A DNA stretch of 64,000 bases, taken from positions 124,001 to 188,000 of the forward strand of contig NC_057762.1 of NCBI RefSeq assembly GCF_010389155.1, written 5' to 3'. Positions 1 through 10,410 of the stretch are shown one piece after another. Source of the stretch: Erigeron canadensis. Its lineage: Eukaryota; Streptophyta; Magnoliopsida; Asterales; Asteraceae. Numbering within the stretch: the first letter of the stretch is position 1; the number at the start of each line of letters is the position of its first letter. A model generated the notes under the pieces. The model was given only the letters and a program-made list of their open reading frames with translations. It ran no database searches and was not told the origin of the DNA. The position numbers and the translations under genes are program-made.

Positions 1-969
1 CTATTCTTAAGAAGGAAACTAAAGAGTCTGATTTATTTCTACAACAAGATTGCAAAAATGAAAAAGAAGTTGAACTAGATTTTGATCCTAATGAAGTAGT
101 ATACTATACCTTGAAAGACTATGATACAATGTTTTATGATAGAGAAGTATCTATAACTAGGATTCAACCTAAATCTAGAATTGATAAAGTTTGGTGTGTA
201 GAAAAATAAAGAAGAATGGTTAGCAGAACAAATTCCATATAAGGATAGACATTATGCTCCTTTTAAACAAGCAAGAACTATGGAAGAAGCAATACAAACG
301 CTTGACACCATAGATGAAATGAAGGAGTACGGTATTCCAATCCCTGAAATAGAATATGGTCACTCTAGAAAACAACATGCAAAAAAGTGTTATACTTGTC
401 GTGAGAGAGGTCATATAGCTATTGAATGTCCAAATAGGAAGGTTAAGAATGACAGTCAAGTCAAGTCAAAGGATGTTGATGATATTCCTATTGATAAAGG
501 GAAAGGTAAACTAGTTGAACAAGTAACTTCACCACAATTTATGAGTGCATTTAGAAGAGATTATTATGAGGAGTATGCAAAAAGACATCCTGATAATAAA
601 CATGCACAAAATTATGCTAAGTTACTTAAATCTTTGTCATATGGTGAGTCTGTTGTGATAGATCTAAGGATTAATAACAATAGATCTAAGATACCAAAAC
701 GACAGGGACCTTCACAGAATACTACTTCTAGTAGTGGAAGTCCGAGTCGTTCTCATACACCTCAAAGGAGTAATTCATCTAGGAATAAGATGGCTCAACA
801 GAACCGATCACCCCCTTCTAGAATTAATAGTTCGTCTAAATTCTATGATCGATTAGGGAGTCAACCTAGATATGGTACATTTTCACCAAGGAATTCTCCT
901 CCTAAGGCTCGTTTCAGTTCACCTAAGAAACAGTCTATGACACCATCTTCATCCAAGGCTCCATTATAG
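1..969 (+). pseudogene. Copia gag fragment with CCHC zinc knuckle
   Basis: This is the C-terminal part of a Ty1/Copia gag, the nucleocapsid protein that packages element RNA. The window starts inside it. An open frame runs from base 3 to a stop near 209. The sense frame then continues in another phase from about 205 through the ATG at 280 to 969, so there is a frameshift near 205. A CCHC zinc knuckle (CYTCRERGHIAIEC) sits at about residues 37-50 of the 280-969 ORF. Beyond it the protein is basic and Ser/Pro/Arg-rich. The pol remnant follows directly on the same strand. Calling it Copia is firm because of that downstream pol; the lineage is not settled. Confidence 0.85.
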
Positions 970-1034
970 AACGATGGATATTGGACCGAATTAATCATTA
1001 GAGATGAATTCGGCAAACCTAAACCTCAAAAGGT

Positions 1035-3489
1035 TTGGGTTCCCTTCAGAAACTAACCATCTTATTGTCTGATGTGCAGGGAGAACCAAGGAAGCCTATC
1101 AGTCTTTGGTATGTTAACAGTGGATGCTCTCGGCACATGACAGGGGACAAGAAAGTGTTGTCCAATTATGAAGATGTAAATGGTTCGAATGTTAGTTTTA
1201 CAGGACCCAAGGGCGGCAACATCTCGGGCCAAGGTGATGTTGTCAATGGGAAGATAACACTGGAGAAAGTCAATTATGTGGAACAACTATCACATAATTT
1301 ATTGAGTGCTTCTCAGATTTGTGACAAGGGTAATTATGTCCATTTTACTGAGAAAGAAGCACTTATTTTGAAACTAGGATATGTTATTCCTGAAGACTGG
1401 ATCCTGCTAAAAGCTCCTAGGAAGAGAGACATCTATGGCCTTGTGTTAGGTGTTGATGATCCAAAGGAGTCAGTTTGCTTATTGACGAAAGCAAACGAAT
1501 CTGAATCGTTGCCATGGCATAGAAGAATGGGACATATTAATTTCCGAAAGATGAATGATATTGTCAGACATGGTTTGGTTGAAGGTGTTCCCATGAAATG
1601 GTTTAAAATGGAAGAAAAATGTGTACCTTGTCTGAAAGGGAAACAGCAAAAGTCTGCCCATAAACCAAAGCAAGAAAATTCTATTGCCAGCCCATTTGAG
1701 CTACTTCACATGGATTTATTTGGTACTGTGAATGTAAGAAATATCGGTGGAATGTATTACTGTTTGGTGGTTACTGATGACTACTCGAGATTCTCATGGG
1801 TATTCTTTTGTCAATCGAAAGATGAGACTCCACAGATTTTGATGAACTTCTTTGTTAAAACTAAAAATCAGGAGTGATAACGGAACTGAATTTAAGAATA
1901 AGACATTGGAAGTCTTTTGTTTGTCCAAAGGAATCCAACATCAATTCAGTGCACCGTATGAACCACAACAGAATGGAGTTGCTGAAAGAAAGAATAGGAC
2001 TCTAATCGAGACAGCCAGAACAATGCTTGCTGATTCAGGGCTCCCTACTACGTTTTGGGGGGAGGCAGTAAATACAGCTTGTCATATTATAAATAGGGTT
2101 TCTATAGTTAAGCGTCATAATAAGACATGTTATGAGCTTCTACATAAGAAGAAACCAAATTTACAAAATGTTAAACCATTTGGTGTACCATGTACTTTCT
2201 TGAAGTATCTACCTCAGTCAAAGTTTGATCCAAAGGTTGTAGAGGGATTTTTCATGGGTTATATCTATTTCTTGGAGTGGTAGAATGATCCAAGGTCTTA
2301 TATGGTGAAGTTAACGAAGAAGTATATGTTCACCAACCACCGGGGTTTGAAGATCCTAACTATTCAAGAAGAGCATATCGACTTGATAAGGCTCTTTATG
2401 GAGTACATCATGCACCCAGAGTGTGGTATGAGAAGTTGTCGACACATCTATTGACAAACGGTTTTACAAGAGGATCGATAGACATCACATTGTTTATCAA
2501 ATGGAGGAAGCGAGATTATCTAATTGTACAAGTTTATGTGGATGATATCATATTTGGTTCATCTAACACAAAGATGTGAAAAGAGTTCGAAATAAGCATG
2601 AAAAAGGAATTTGAAATGAGTGCTATGGGGGAACTTCAATTCTTCCTCGGACTGCAAGTTGATCAAAGGAAAGATGGATTTTTTATACACCAGTCCATGT
2701 ATGTCGATGACATCTTGGAGAGGTTTCAAATGTTAGAATCGAAGACATATGGTACTCCTTATCAGCAAAATCATGGTTTAGGAGTTCTTGATCCAAAATA
2801 TGAACTTGTGGATGCAACTTATTATCGTGCTATTATTGGCTCATTGATGTATCTGACTGCTTCGCCTCCTGATATTATGTTTGCTGTTTGTCTATGTGCT
2901 AGATTTCAAGCTAGTCCGAAAGAGTCACATTTGGTTGCAGCAAAATGTATTCTACGTTATCTTAAAGAAATCCAAGGGCTTGGTCTATGGTATCCTATGG
3001 GAGGGACGTTTGATTTTGTTGCATATACTGATTCGGACTTTGGCGGTTGTAACAATGATAGGAAGTCTACGACTGGAGGTTGTCAGTTTTTAGGAGGAAG
3101 ATTAGTATCGTGGCAGTGCAAGAAACAGACATGTGTTGCTCAGTCTTCATGTGAGGCAGAGTATATGGCTGCTAGTAGTTGTTGTTCCCAGGTATTGTGG
3201 ATTCAGCAACAAACTTCGAGATTACGGTATGGATTTTCTTGATACTCCTATTAGAATAGACAATAAGTCAGCTATCGATATTACTAATAACCCTGTCATG
3301 CATAAGGTCACCAAGCATATTGATATTAGACATCATTTCTTGCGTGATTGTGCCCAAAAGAGGTTAATTCATTTGGAAAAGGTTATAACCGATGATAATT
3401 TAGTTGATCTGTATACCAAAGCATTTGATAAGACTCGGTTTGAGAAGCTAATTCTTTTCAATGGGATGAAGAATGCTGATTCATATTAA
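1035..3489 (+). pseudogene. Degenerate Copia pol (protease, integrase, RT, RNase H)
   Basis: This is Copia polyprotein in the order PR-IN-RT-RNaseH. The protease motif reads WYVNSGCSRHMTG, so the catalytic Asp of the usual DSG is Asn. The GAG-pre-integrase and integrase core follow with H..H/C..C, MDLFG, RSDNGTEF and NGVAERKNRT, which keep the DDE residues. A deletion and frameshift at about 1855-1880 removes the segment between FVKT and RSDNG. After about 2283 a large deletion takes the integrase C-terminus and the start of RT. RT resumes near 2324 and keeps YVDDI at about 2536, with a stop at about 2577. RNase H continues to 3489 across a frameshift near 3230. The element cannot be autonomous. 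Confidence 0.93.
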
Positions 3490-4387
3490 ATCTCTCAAAG
3501 AACTAATTTTGTAAGTTTGTGTCTGTAAATAGCTAGAGTCATAAAAATACAAAAAGAGTTCTTAGTGTCATATAAAAATCATAAAAATCTGAAAAATGAG
3601 AAAATGACAAAAATATGGGAGAGATTTAAGTTGATACTTTAAGACGATTAGACGTGAGGATACTTAGCTTTTAAGTCCGCTTAATCGTAATATAATTGCT
3701 TAGTTCAGTAATTACAATTTGGGATATATTGGTAGACACAAAGTAGCAATGTTTCCTTAATCTAAACTTAATTTATACAATGTCCTTGTGGGAAACATAT
3801 TCAAATATATGACTGAGAATGCTTGCTTTTCAGTAATGAATTGATCTAGTCCTTAAATTTTGTGAAAGATCTAGCATTACTATAGGATTTGTTCAATATA
3901 TAGGCAAAAACCTCTACAACTCATGAGCATGAAAGTTAAATGTGATATTGTTTATGCAAATGAAATGAATGTTAATTAAGGGGCTAATGTGGTCTTTGAG
4001 ATTCGGACAAGTATGTCCTCGGGGTGGCTTTGTATACCTAGCCTACCTAAAGCTTCCAACTTGGGATAGGTTGTTAGAAAGTTCGCTACTTGGGTCTCAT
4101 AGAAAATCACGGGTTCCTTATAAATAATGAAATGCAAAAGCAAATTATGTTAAATCACAAAGTGATTAAATTTTGTTATCTAAAAAGTATCTCATGATTT
4201 GTTTAAGGATGTTATTGAATATTTGTTATCTTAATGCTTGTAATCGATCACGGAAGTATATCTGAATGTGGGTCACATAAGTTCGCAAACTATTCAGTGG
4301 CATATTAGGCTACTCGGGTTACATGGTGACTGTCCTTGACCAGGGTATGTTGAAAGTGTCACAACTCAAAGGAAACAGGAAGTAATT
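3490..4387 (+). other. 3' noncoding tail of the Copia element
   Basis: I see no gene here. The stretch from about 3770 to 4385 is clearly homologous to 12,806-13,480. Shared phrases include the sequence around 'tttgtatacctagcct' and 'ggcatattaggctactcggg'. Since it directly follows Copia pol, I read both copies as the long untranslated region between pol and the 3' LTR of one Copia family. Confidence 0.6.
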
Positions 4388-4498
4388 GCTTATTAATCGA
4401 CGGAAGGCAATGGCAATCTAGTTATCTCAAGAGGATTCCGCACTCTTGACATAACGAATCGCGTCTTATTACGATCCACGCAACCATGGGACCTTACA
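4388..4498 (+). repeat. 3' end fragment of a Copia-like LTR
   Basis: About 110 bp matches, in reverse complement, the distal part of the minus-strand LTR at 7,956-8,618, including the block around 'gaggattccgcactcttgac'. It ends in ACCTTACA at 4498, the expected CA terminus. The gypsy pol sequence starts immediately after it, so the LTR-bearing element was probably inserted in that pol and its left part was lost. Confidence 0.7.
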
Positions 4499-5460
4499 GT
4501 GATGAAAAGGTGATACGTTTGAAGACTTGCAAGGGTGAGGAGTTGGTTGTTTATGGTGTAGGAAAGAACGTCCAATATCCGTTTGTACTTTTGTTCGTGC
4601 TCATCGTTATTTGTCTCATAGGTGTCAAGCCTATCTTGCTCACATTGTTGATGTTGAAAAGAAACCTCTATCTATTGAAAATATTCCTATTGTCCGTGAA
4701 TTTGCCGATGTTTTTCCCGAAGACTTGCCGGGTTTTCCTCTCGAATTACAAGTTGAATTTTCTATTGATCTTATTCTGGGGGCTATCCCCATTGCTAAAG
4801 AACCTTACCATTTAACTCCAACAAAAATGCAAGAGATGATGAAGCAACTCTAAGAATTACTTGATAAAGGTTTCATTCAACCTAGTAATTCTCCTTGGGG
4901 TACACCGATCCTTCTTATCAAGAAGAAAGATGGAAGCATGCCGATGTGTATTGATTATCATGAACTCAACAAAGTGACCATCAAGAACAAATTCCCTTTG
5001 CCAAGAATTGATGATTTATTTGATCAATTACAAGGAGCTTCTTATTTTTCTAAAATAGATCTTCAATCGGGCTATCATCAACTCAAAGTACGTGACGAAG
5101 ATATTCCAAAAACCACTTTCCGTACTCGCTATGGTCATTTTGAATTTGTTTTCATGCCTTTTGGTCTCACAAATGCTCCCGCGGCTTTCATGGATCTCAT
5201 GAACCGTGTATGTCATCCTATGCTTGATAAGTTCGTGATTGTTTTTATTGACGACATCGTCATCTATTACAAAAGCTTATCCGAACATGAAGTTCATTTG
5301 CAGAAGGTGTTGGAGACATTACAAAAAGAGAAGCTTTATGCCAAATTTTCTAAATGCGACTTTTGGTTAAGAAAGGTGCAATTTCTTGGTCATGTTATTA
5401 ATAGTGAAGGAATTATGGTGGATCCGGACAAGATTAGTGCGGTGATGAAATGGGAGTTGT
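4499..5460 (+). pseudogene. Ty3/gypsy (chromovirus-type) protease end and RT fragment
   Basis: This is a gypsy pol fragment. It begins with the protease-RT linker (KGEELVVYG, then REFADVFPEDLPG in another frame, so a frameshift lies near 4575). RT follows: [51 protein letters not shown] and the catalytic FIDDIVIY at about 5245-5270. A nonsense codon interrupts the linker at about 4851 (CTC TAA GAA). Homology stops near 5455, before RNase H. The RT core itself is open from 4938 to 5480. It resembles chromovirus RT more than Athila RT, which has FMDDF. Its partner sequences are absent here. Confidence 0.88.
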
Positions 5461-5645
5461 TAGTACATGATTCTCAGTGACATGAGCATTCTAGATATGT
5501 GAAGTATATTTATTTATAAGTTCAAGTCTTGTAATTACCGTTTGTCCATAATATTACCTTGGCATATATTGTTGAGCCAATTGGGATCCATTAATGTTTA
5601 TATGTTTGTTTATTATTTGTATTTTGCAGGTTTTAGACATAACAT
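5461..5645 (+). other. Probable Copia 3' tail before LTR
   Basis: No gene is visible. The segment precedes the hairpin-rich LTR and ends with a pyrimidine-rich stretch followed by GCAGG. I infer it is the end of the Copia untranslated region, resumed after the gypsy fragment. Confidence 0.35.
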
Positions 5646-6296
5646 GTAAAGAGTCATTAAGTTAATATTGTTTCTGCGTTTAATATCAGTTGAGAGATAT
5701 TAACTTAATGTACTTCCAAAGGGAAGTTAAGATAGTTGTGTTTCTGCGTATTTACAGCAGTATAAACATTATCTTAAATACGCACTTCCAATAGGTAATA
5801 TAGACGACGTTGTTTTTGCATATTTACAGTAGTTGAAATGTTGTTGAAGGCTAATGCTAGTTCTGCGTATATTTACAGCAGTTAAAGCGTTAGTTGAGTT
5901 AATGTCAGTTCTACGTCTTGACAGCAGTAAAGACATTAACTCTGAGTACAATGTCGGTTCTACGTCTTGACAGCAGTAAAGACATTTACTCAACATATCC
6001 TAAGTGTTATTTGAGAGTTCTTAGGAACGAGCAAAAGTTTTTCTTTTTCAAGTAAGAACACTCAAATGGTCATTTGAGAGTTTCTAGGAAACAAGCAAAA
6101 GTATGCTTGTTCTCAAGAACTCTCAAATGGTTTGAGAGTTTCTGTGGAAACGAGCAAAAGTATGCTTGACCACAAGAACTCTCAAACATTTTGTGTGTTC
6201 AGGGAAACACGCAAAACAGGCCAAAACCCTAATGGGTTTGGGCTTAAAGAAACACGCAAACCCATTTAGGTTTTGGGTGTTCCTGCCCTTGCCTAT
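5646..6296 (+). repeat. Copia LTR U3 composed of serial hairpins, truncated at TATA
   Basis: This is the U3 part of a Copia LTR. From about 5786 it is homologous to 14,424-14,928. It consists of back-to-back inverted repeats. Examples: a perfect 14-bp stem 5655-5668/5697-5710; a perfect 11-bp stem GAGTTAATGTC/GACATTAACTC (5896-5906/5932-5942); a 14-of-15 stem 6009-6023/6053-6067; and paired TTTGAGAGTT/AACTCTCAAA arms from 6071 to 6187. Loops repeat phrases such as TTCTGCGT..ACAGCAG and GGAAAC.AGCAAAAGTATG. Homology to copy 2 stops at 'ttgcctat', exactly where copy 2 has CCTATAAATAG, because the next LTR begins at 6297. The 5' boundary is approximate. Confidence 0.75.
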
Positions 6297-6867
6297 TGAT
6301 GATATACCCATACAGAGCTCTAGCTGCGTACCCAAAGCAGAAGCAGAATACGAAGCCACCTTCATACAGGTAAAGCCACTAACACCCATAAACGGAGCTT
6401 AACCTTCATTCAACATGATTACCCCGGAGCTCCAAAGGTAACAAGTACCTAGCTCTGAGGAGATATACAAGAAAGTTCGGATATACTCGGGCATAATTTG
6501 GTAACAAGATTACCACAAATCTTCTCAAGAAGGAAACCAGATGTTTACAAAGGAGAAAGAGATTTACCCTAATTCTCTTACCCTCCTCTCCAAGTTATCT
6601 ACCCTCTATATAAATAGAGGAGGAAACCTCACGGCACATCATCATACACATCATACGAATTACATACATAAACCCGTACTCATAGTTTATTCGACCTTCG
6701 AATAAACCCTAAACTAAACCCTAAAGTCGACCAAATCAAATTAAACAAAAAGATAACCGGCGTATAGCGGCCTTTCGGACCCTCTGACCGTAAGGGAATC
6801 GCCAATAAACACCAACAACCACACTCACACCTCCGGTTGAGCCATAGTGTGATTATTTTATCAAACA
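6297..6867 (+). repeat. Tat-type Ty3/gypsy 5' LTR
   Basis: The LTR starts TGATGATATACCC and ends ..TATCAAACA, followed three bases later by a PBS. A reverse-complement homologue lies at 12,011-12,624. It carries a TATA box (CTATATAAATAGAGG, about 6605). The internal gag side follows with the correct polarity. No matching plus-strand 3' LTR is in the window. The left boundary cuts the Copia LTR at its TATA box. Confidence 0.8.
6604..6618 (+). promoter_or_regulatory. TATA box of the Tat LTR
   Basis: CTATATAAATAGAGG lies about 260 bp before the LTR end. The same motif is present on the minus strand in the related solo LTR. It probably marks the U3/R border. Confidence 0.6.
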
Positions 6868-6870
6868 AAT

Positions 6871-6888
6871 TGGCGCCATCCGTGGGAC
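6871..6888 (+). other. Primer-binding site of the Tat element
   Basis: TGGCGCCATCCGTGGGAC follows the LTR terminus by three bases. A TGGCGCC-type PBS at this place is typical of Tat/Ogre-type Ty3/gypsy elements. Which tRNA it pairs with is not determined here. Confidence 0.75.
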
Positions 6889-6936
6889 CCGATTTTACTC
6901 GAATTCGAACCCAGTCGCGATCAAAGTAACAGCATT

Positions 6937-7955
6937 ATGTCGAGCTCGGATATCCTGTCAGAGCAGCAAGGGCTAAGAGACGCCCACAGCCGAGACGAAT
7001 GTAGTAGCAGAATTCTTTTCACTAAGACCACCGACTTTCCTAATACGCAGGGAGGAGACAGTCGCCTACCATCCACCGACGATTGGGCGATAAATCAATC
7101 GACGTAGGAGGCGGCGAAGAAAAATATGACCAACACTGATTGTCGTGAAGGAAGAAGCGTCGATAAAAGGAATGTGACTCCTAAATCGGGAGAAGATGTC
7201 GATCAGGGTCCTGAATACTTAAAGAACGATGTTGCCTCGCACCAGGTATAGGGGCCCTCGAAGGAGCACGGAACCAGGACCAGGACCAAGGATCCAAGAC
7301 AATAAAAACAAAGGAAGCTGTCCAATGGTCGGACAAAAAGATCCTGGGTAAGAAAGGCAAATCTACTCGACCTAACCAGTTTACCCGACCTAACCAATCT
7401 ACTCGACCTACCCGTCATACCAAGGAGTCACCTACTCGACCTCAATAGAGTTGTCAGCAGCAGGTACGGTGCAACAATATCAACCGATGTACCAGTCATA
7501 CTATAATGGAGGGTGCCTTTACACGACCGGAGCATCACAGGCCCAACACGCAGGGATGCTCCCTTTGGCCGGAGGTTACCCCGTGCAAATACAAGGATCA
7601 TGGTATTACCCACACGTGCTTGTGGCACCGTAATACCCCCAGATAGATCCCATGGTTAAAGTCAGAGAGGATGAAGCCAATCGGGAAAAACGGAGGTCTA
7701 AGTACAAGGGATCATGCTCATAGTTCGCGAAGAAACTGTGCTACCACGTACCCCCTGTAGAGCTGTTGGATACACAAGAGCTCCCCTAGTATGACGGAAC
7801 TTCCGAGATCAATACCTTCTTCCGGGGGGTTGACAATATAGTTTGGTACAAAGGATGGGTCGGACCGGAAGTTTGCCATGTTATCCTCTACGTCCTACAT
7901 GGAAAGGCTAGGGATTGGCTAAAAAGCCTGCCAGAGGAAAGCATACATGATGTCG
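6937..7955 (+). pseudogene. Decayed Tat gypsy gag
   Basis: The first ATG after the PBS is at 6937 (MSSSDILSEQQG..). Its frame soon stops, and several stops and frame changes follow. A region at 7425-7632 is rich in Q/Y/G. At about 7785-7955 the conserved retrotransposon gag core is readable: YDGTSEINTFFRGV, then VILYVLHGKARDWLKSLPE. The gag is cut at 7955 by the minus-strand LTR that starts there. The pol of this element is not found in the window. Confidence 0.7.
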
Positions 7956-8618
7956 TGTAAGTCCCTATAGATGATACGGATCTTTATAAGACGCTATTCG
8001 TTATGTCAAGAGTGCGGAATCCTCTTGAGATAACTAGATTGCTATTGCCTTTCGTCAATTAATGAGTAATTAATCAACCTAAAGTAGAACACGAAGAGTA
8101 ATTCATCTAGGAGATCACACGAATTGCAATTTTGAATTTCCTAGCTATTCCTCTCTTAATTTCGCTCAAATTCCTTAGTTATTATGAGATTTAGGTGTGT
8201 ATTTATACTAATTAGATTATATGTTCGTGTGGGCTTGGACCTTGCACGAAGTCCATTTGCTACGGTCCACCAAAACCCTTGTCTTCACCCTGACATCAGC
8301 ACAAAAGCATTCCTACATGCTACTGACGTCAGCACGAGGAGGGTATTCTTGGATGCTTATTTTCACCCGTACAAAACGTCCAACTATCGTTTAAGTATTC
8401 TATGATACTTACAAACCTTGGCTCTACGTCCTTGCACCTCCAAAACAATAATATAACACACAAACACAATAACAGATATAATATTGAAGTTCATACGTAA
8501 TCATTAAACTTAAACAATTGTCCTAACGACTTATTATTTCAATGATTACATAACTAATCCTATTAGCAAAACGTTAACCAAATCTACGTTGTTATTGTCA
8601 CACCAATCTGCACTTACA
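7956..8618 (-). repeat. Copia-like 3' LTR on the minus strand
   Basis: On the minus strand it starts TGTAAGTGCAGATTGG (8618) and ends GGGACTTACA (7956), 663 bp. A purine-rich PPT lies immediately outside the start, so this is the 3' LTR of an element whose body is at higher coordinates. A TATA box (GTATAAATACAC) lies at about 8190-8202. Upstream of it are two TGACRTCAGCAC motifs (about 8290 and 8325). The block 8,310-8,618 recurs at 21,684-21,989, and the distal end recurs at 4,388-4,498. It is inserted in the Tat gag. Confidence 0.82.
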
Positions 8619-8632
8619 GACTCCCCCTTGAG
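8619..8632 (-). other. Polypurine tract of the minus-strand element
   Basis: On the minus strand the bases read CTCAAGGGGGAGTC directly before the TGTAAG LTR start. A GGGGGAG-type PPT is common in Copia elements. Confidence 0.7.
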
Positions 8633-8680
8633 ATTAGCGACTAGATTTCTTTAAAGCGTTTTATAACTTGAAATTCAAAG

Positions 8681-9560
8681 CTATCCATTAAACAAAAGTA
8701 TAATACTACTTGCATGTATTCTCTTTGATAAACAGTGTACGAGAATGTAGCGATAATGCCTTTCTTCAACCTTCCAAAACCTATCTGTTGTACAAGGTGT
8801 ATCTAAGATTCTTCTCTGATCACCTCTTGACAAATTGACAACTTGCATCGGGTCATAGATACGTAGCAACATATGTTTCTTTGATTTATCAACAAACATC
8901 TGAGCTTCTTCTGACTTGAAGTCGATCTGCCAATATGTCATTCTTCTAGCCATAATTTGATCCCATTTGATTGTAGGAACCATTTCAACACATTTAATTC
9001 TTCTTTGAACAAACCTAAATGTGCCATCAGGATTCTTAACCTTCTTCAATGGTCTTGGCTTGTACATTCTATCTTCTGGCTTCAATCCTTGTTTAGTGAA
9101 AGTCTTAATTCTTTCATCTTTAAATCACTGCCAAGTGTAGTCTGCATGACCATGTCATTGAAGATTAACAAACCATATTCTTCCCAAATCATACATGTCA
9201 GAATCACTTAGACTCTAGAAATGTCATTGTCCAAAAGACAAATACTGACAGCCTTCTTTTCTCTTGATAACATAGAGCTTGATTTTATGGTCATAAAACC
9301 AACTCTGTATCACTGAGAAATACTTGGGTGCATCCTTGTCTAAAATAAATTCCCAGAACATTGACGGCTTATAGAAATAACCCATTGGCAAACCAATATG
9401 TCCTACATAAGATGAAACATATCTATCAATACAAAATTGATGATCTTGCTCCACTCGAGGTATATTAAACCTTCTAATATTATATCCTCGCGTAGCATCT
9501 ATGTTCAACACTCGATCAACAATATTCTCGTTCTTCGTCTATTATCTTCACAAGGACTCT
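8681..9560 (-). pseudogene. Unidentified retroelement ORFs next to the PPT
   Basis: Two minus-strand frames are protein-like. 9224-9511 encodes an aromatic-rich 95-residue stretch (..PMGYFYKPSMFWEFILDK..) that continues upstream in frame. 8681-9085 encodes 134 residues starting MKPEDRMYKPRPLKKVKNPDG. Composition and length between them suggest pieces of one protein interrupted by stops or introns. I do not recognise a known Pol domain: no RT, integrase or zinc knuckle is visible. They lie between the PPT/3' LTR and acidic ORFs further upstream, so they belong to the internal region of that element or to a gene it captured. Confidence 0.45.
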
Positions 9561-9625
9561 GAATGTTAAATTTGCAGCATTTCTCGGATCACCTGGATTT
9601 GACCAACTGGATTAAGCTCCATGTG

Positions 9626-10410
9626 TTAATCTACAGCTATCGGCTCTACTGGAATGTCTTGATCATCATTAAAGACATGAGCAAAGTCATAAAGTTCTTT
9701 CAATAACCTTTCTCTATGAGCTTCAAACACAAGTTCTCCTTCTTCCAGATCTTCATCATCAATACTGTCTAAGTCATCATCATTAAAATCATCGATACCG
9801 TCCAAAGCACCTATTTGGATCTTATCTGCAAAATAAAAATTCAAGTATACAAAAACAAATAACATAAAATATATATAAGTTAAGGACATAAGTAAGGCAA
9901 GTATAAATACATAAAGTAAATAAATAAATAATATTATACCATAAATATAATGTAAAAATTACATCAATATTTATCTTATAATCTTTATCTATTTTAAATA
10001 ACACACATAATAATAAAAATAACATTAAGGTTGATAATCTGAATCATCAGAATCATCAGACTTAGAATCAGATACAAATGGTAAATGATTTAAATCATCA
10101 AACGTTTTCTCTCTTTCTTATGATGTTCTGAATCAGACCTTTGCTAGAACTAGAATTACCTGAATTGGAATCATCTTCATCATCTGAGTTGTCAGGATCT
10201 TCAGGATCTGCACCTGGAGCAGCAACCATCACAACTTTTCCTTTGTCTTTAGTCCCAGATGTACTAGCACCAGATGTACCAGCAATCTCTGACTCCATCT
10301 GTCTTGGTGACTCCCCCTGAGTTCTTGCAGTCTCTGAAGTAATCAAAGCATCTTGACCTCGACCTTCATTATCTGGCTCACCATTTCCTCTGATTATCCT
10401 GGGTCGAGTT
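9626..10410 (-). pseudogene. Acidic unidentified ORFs, probably two exons
   Basis: The frame open from about 10,410 to 10,098 begins NQTRPRIIRGNGEPDNEG and becomes Ser/Asp-rich (PEDPDNSDDEDDSNSGNSSSS). A second frame, 9835-9626, reads ALDGIDDFNDDDLDSIDDEDLEE and ends at 9626. Between them lies a very AT-rich 260-bp segment with a pyrimidine tract and TTTGCAG at its 3' side, so an intron is likely. No family was recognised. The acidic, low-complexity nature alone does not indicate function. Confidence 0.4.

Noticed and set aside
6123..6402. ORFs on both strands at 6,123-6,402
   Set aside because: They overlap the hairpin U3 and the start of the Tat LTR; the palindromes open frames on both strands.
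9822..10025. 67-codon Tyr/Leu/Phe-rich minus-strand ORF
   Set aside because: It is AT-rich intron-like sequence; the hydrophobic composition follows from base composition, not a membrane protein.
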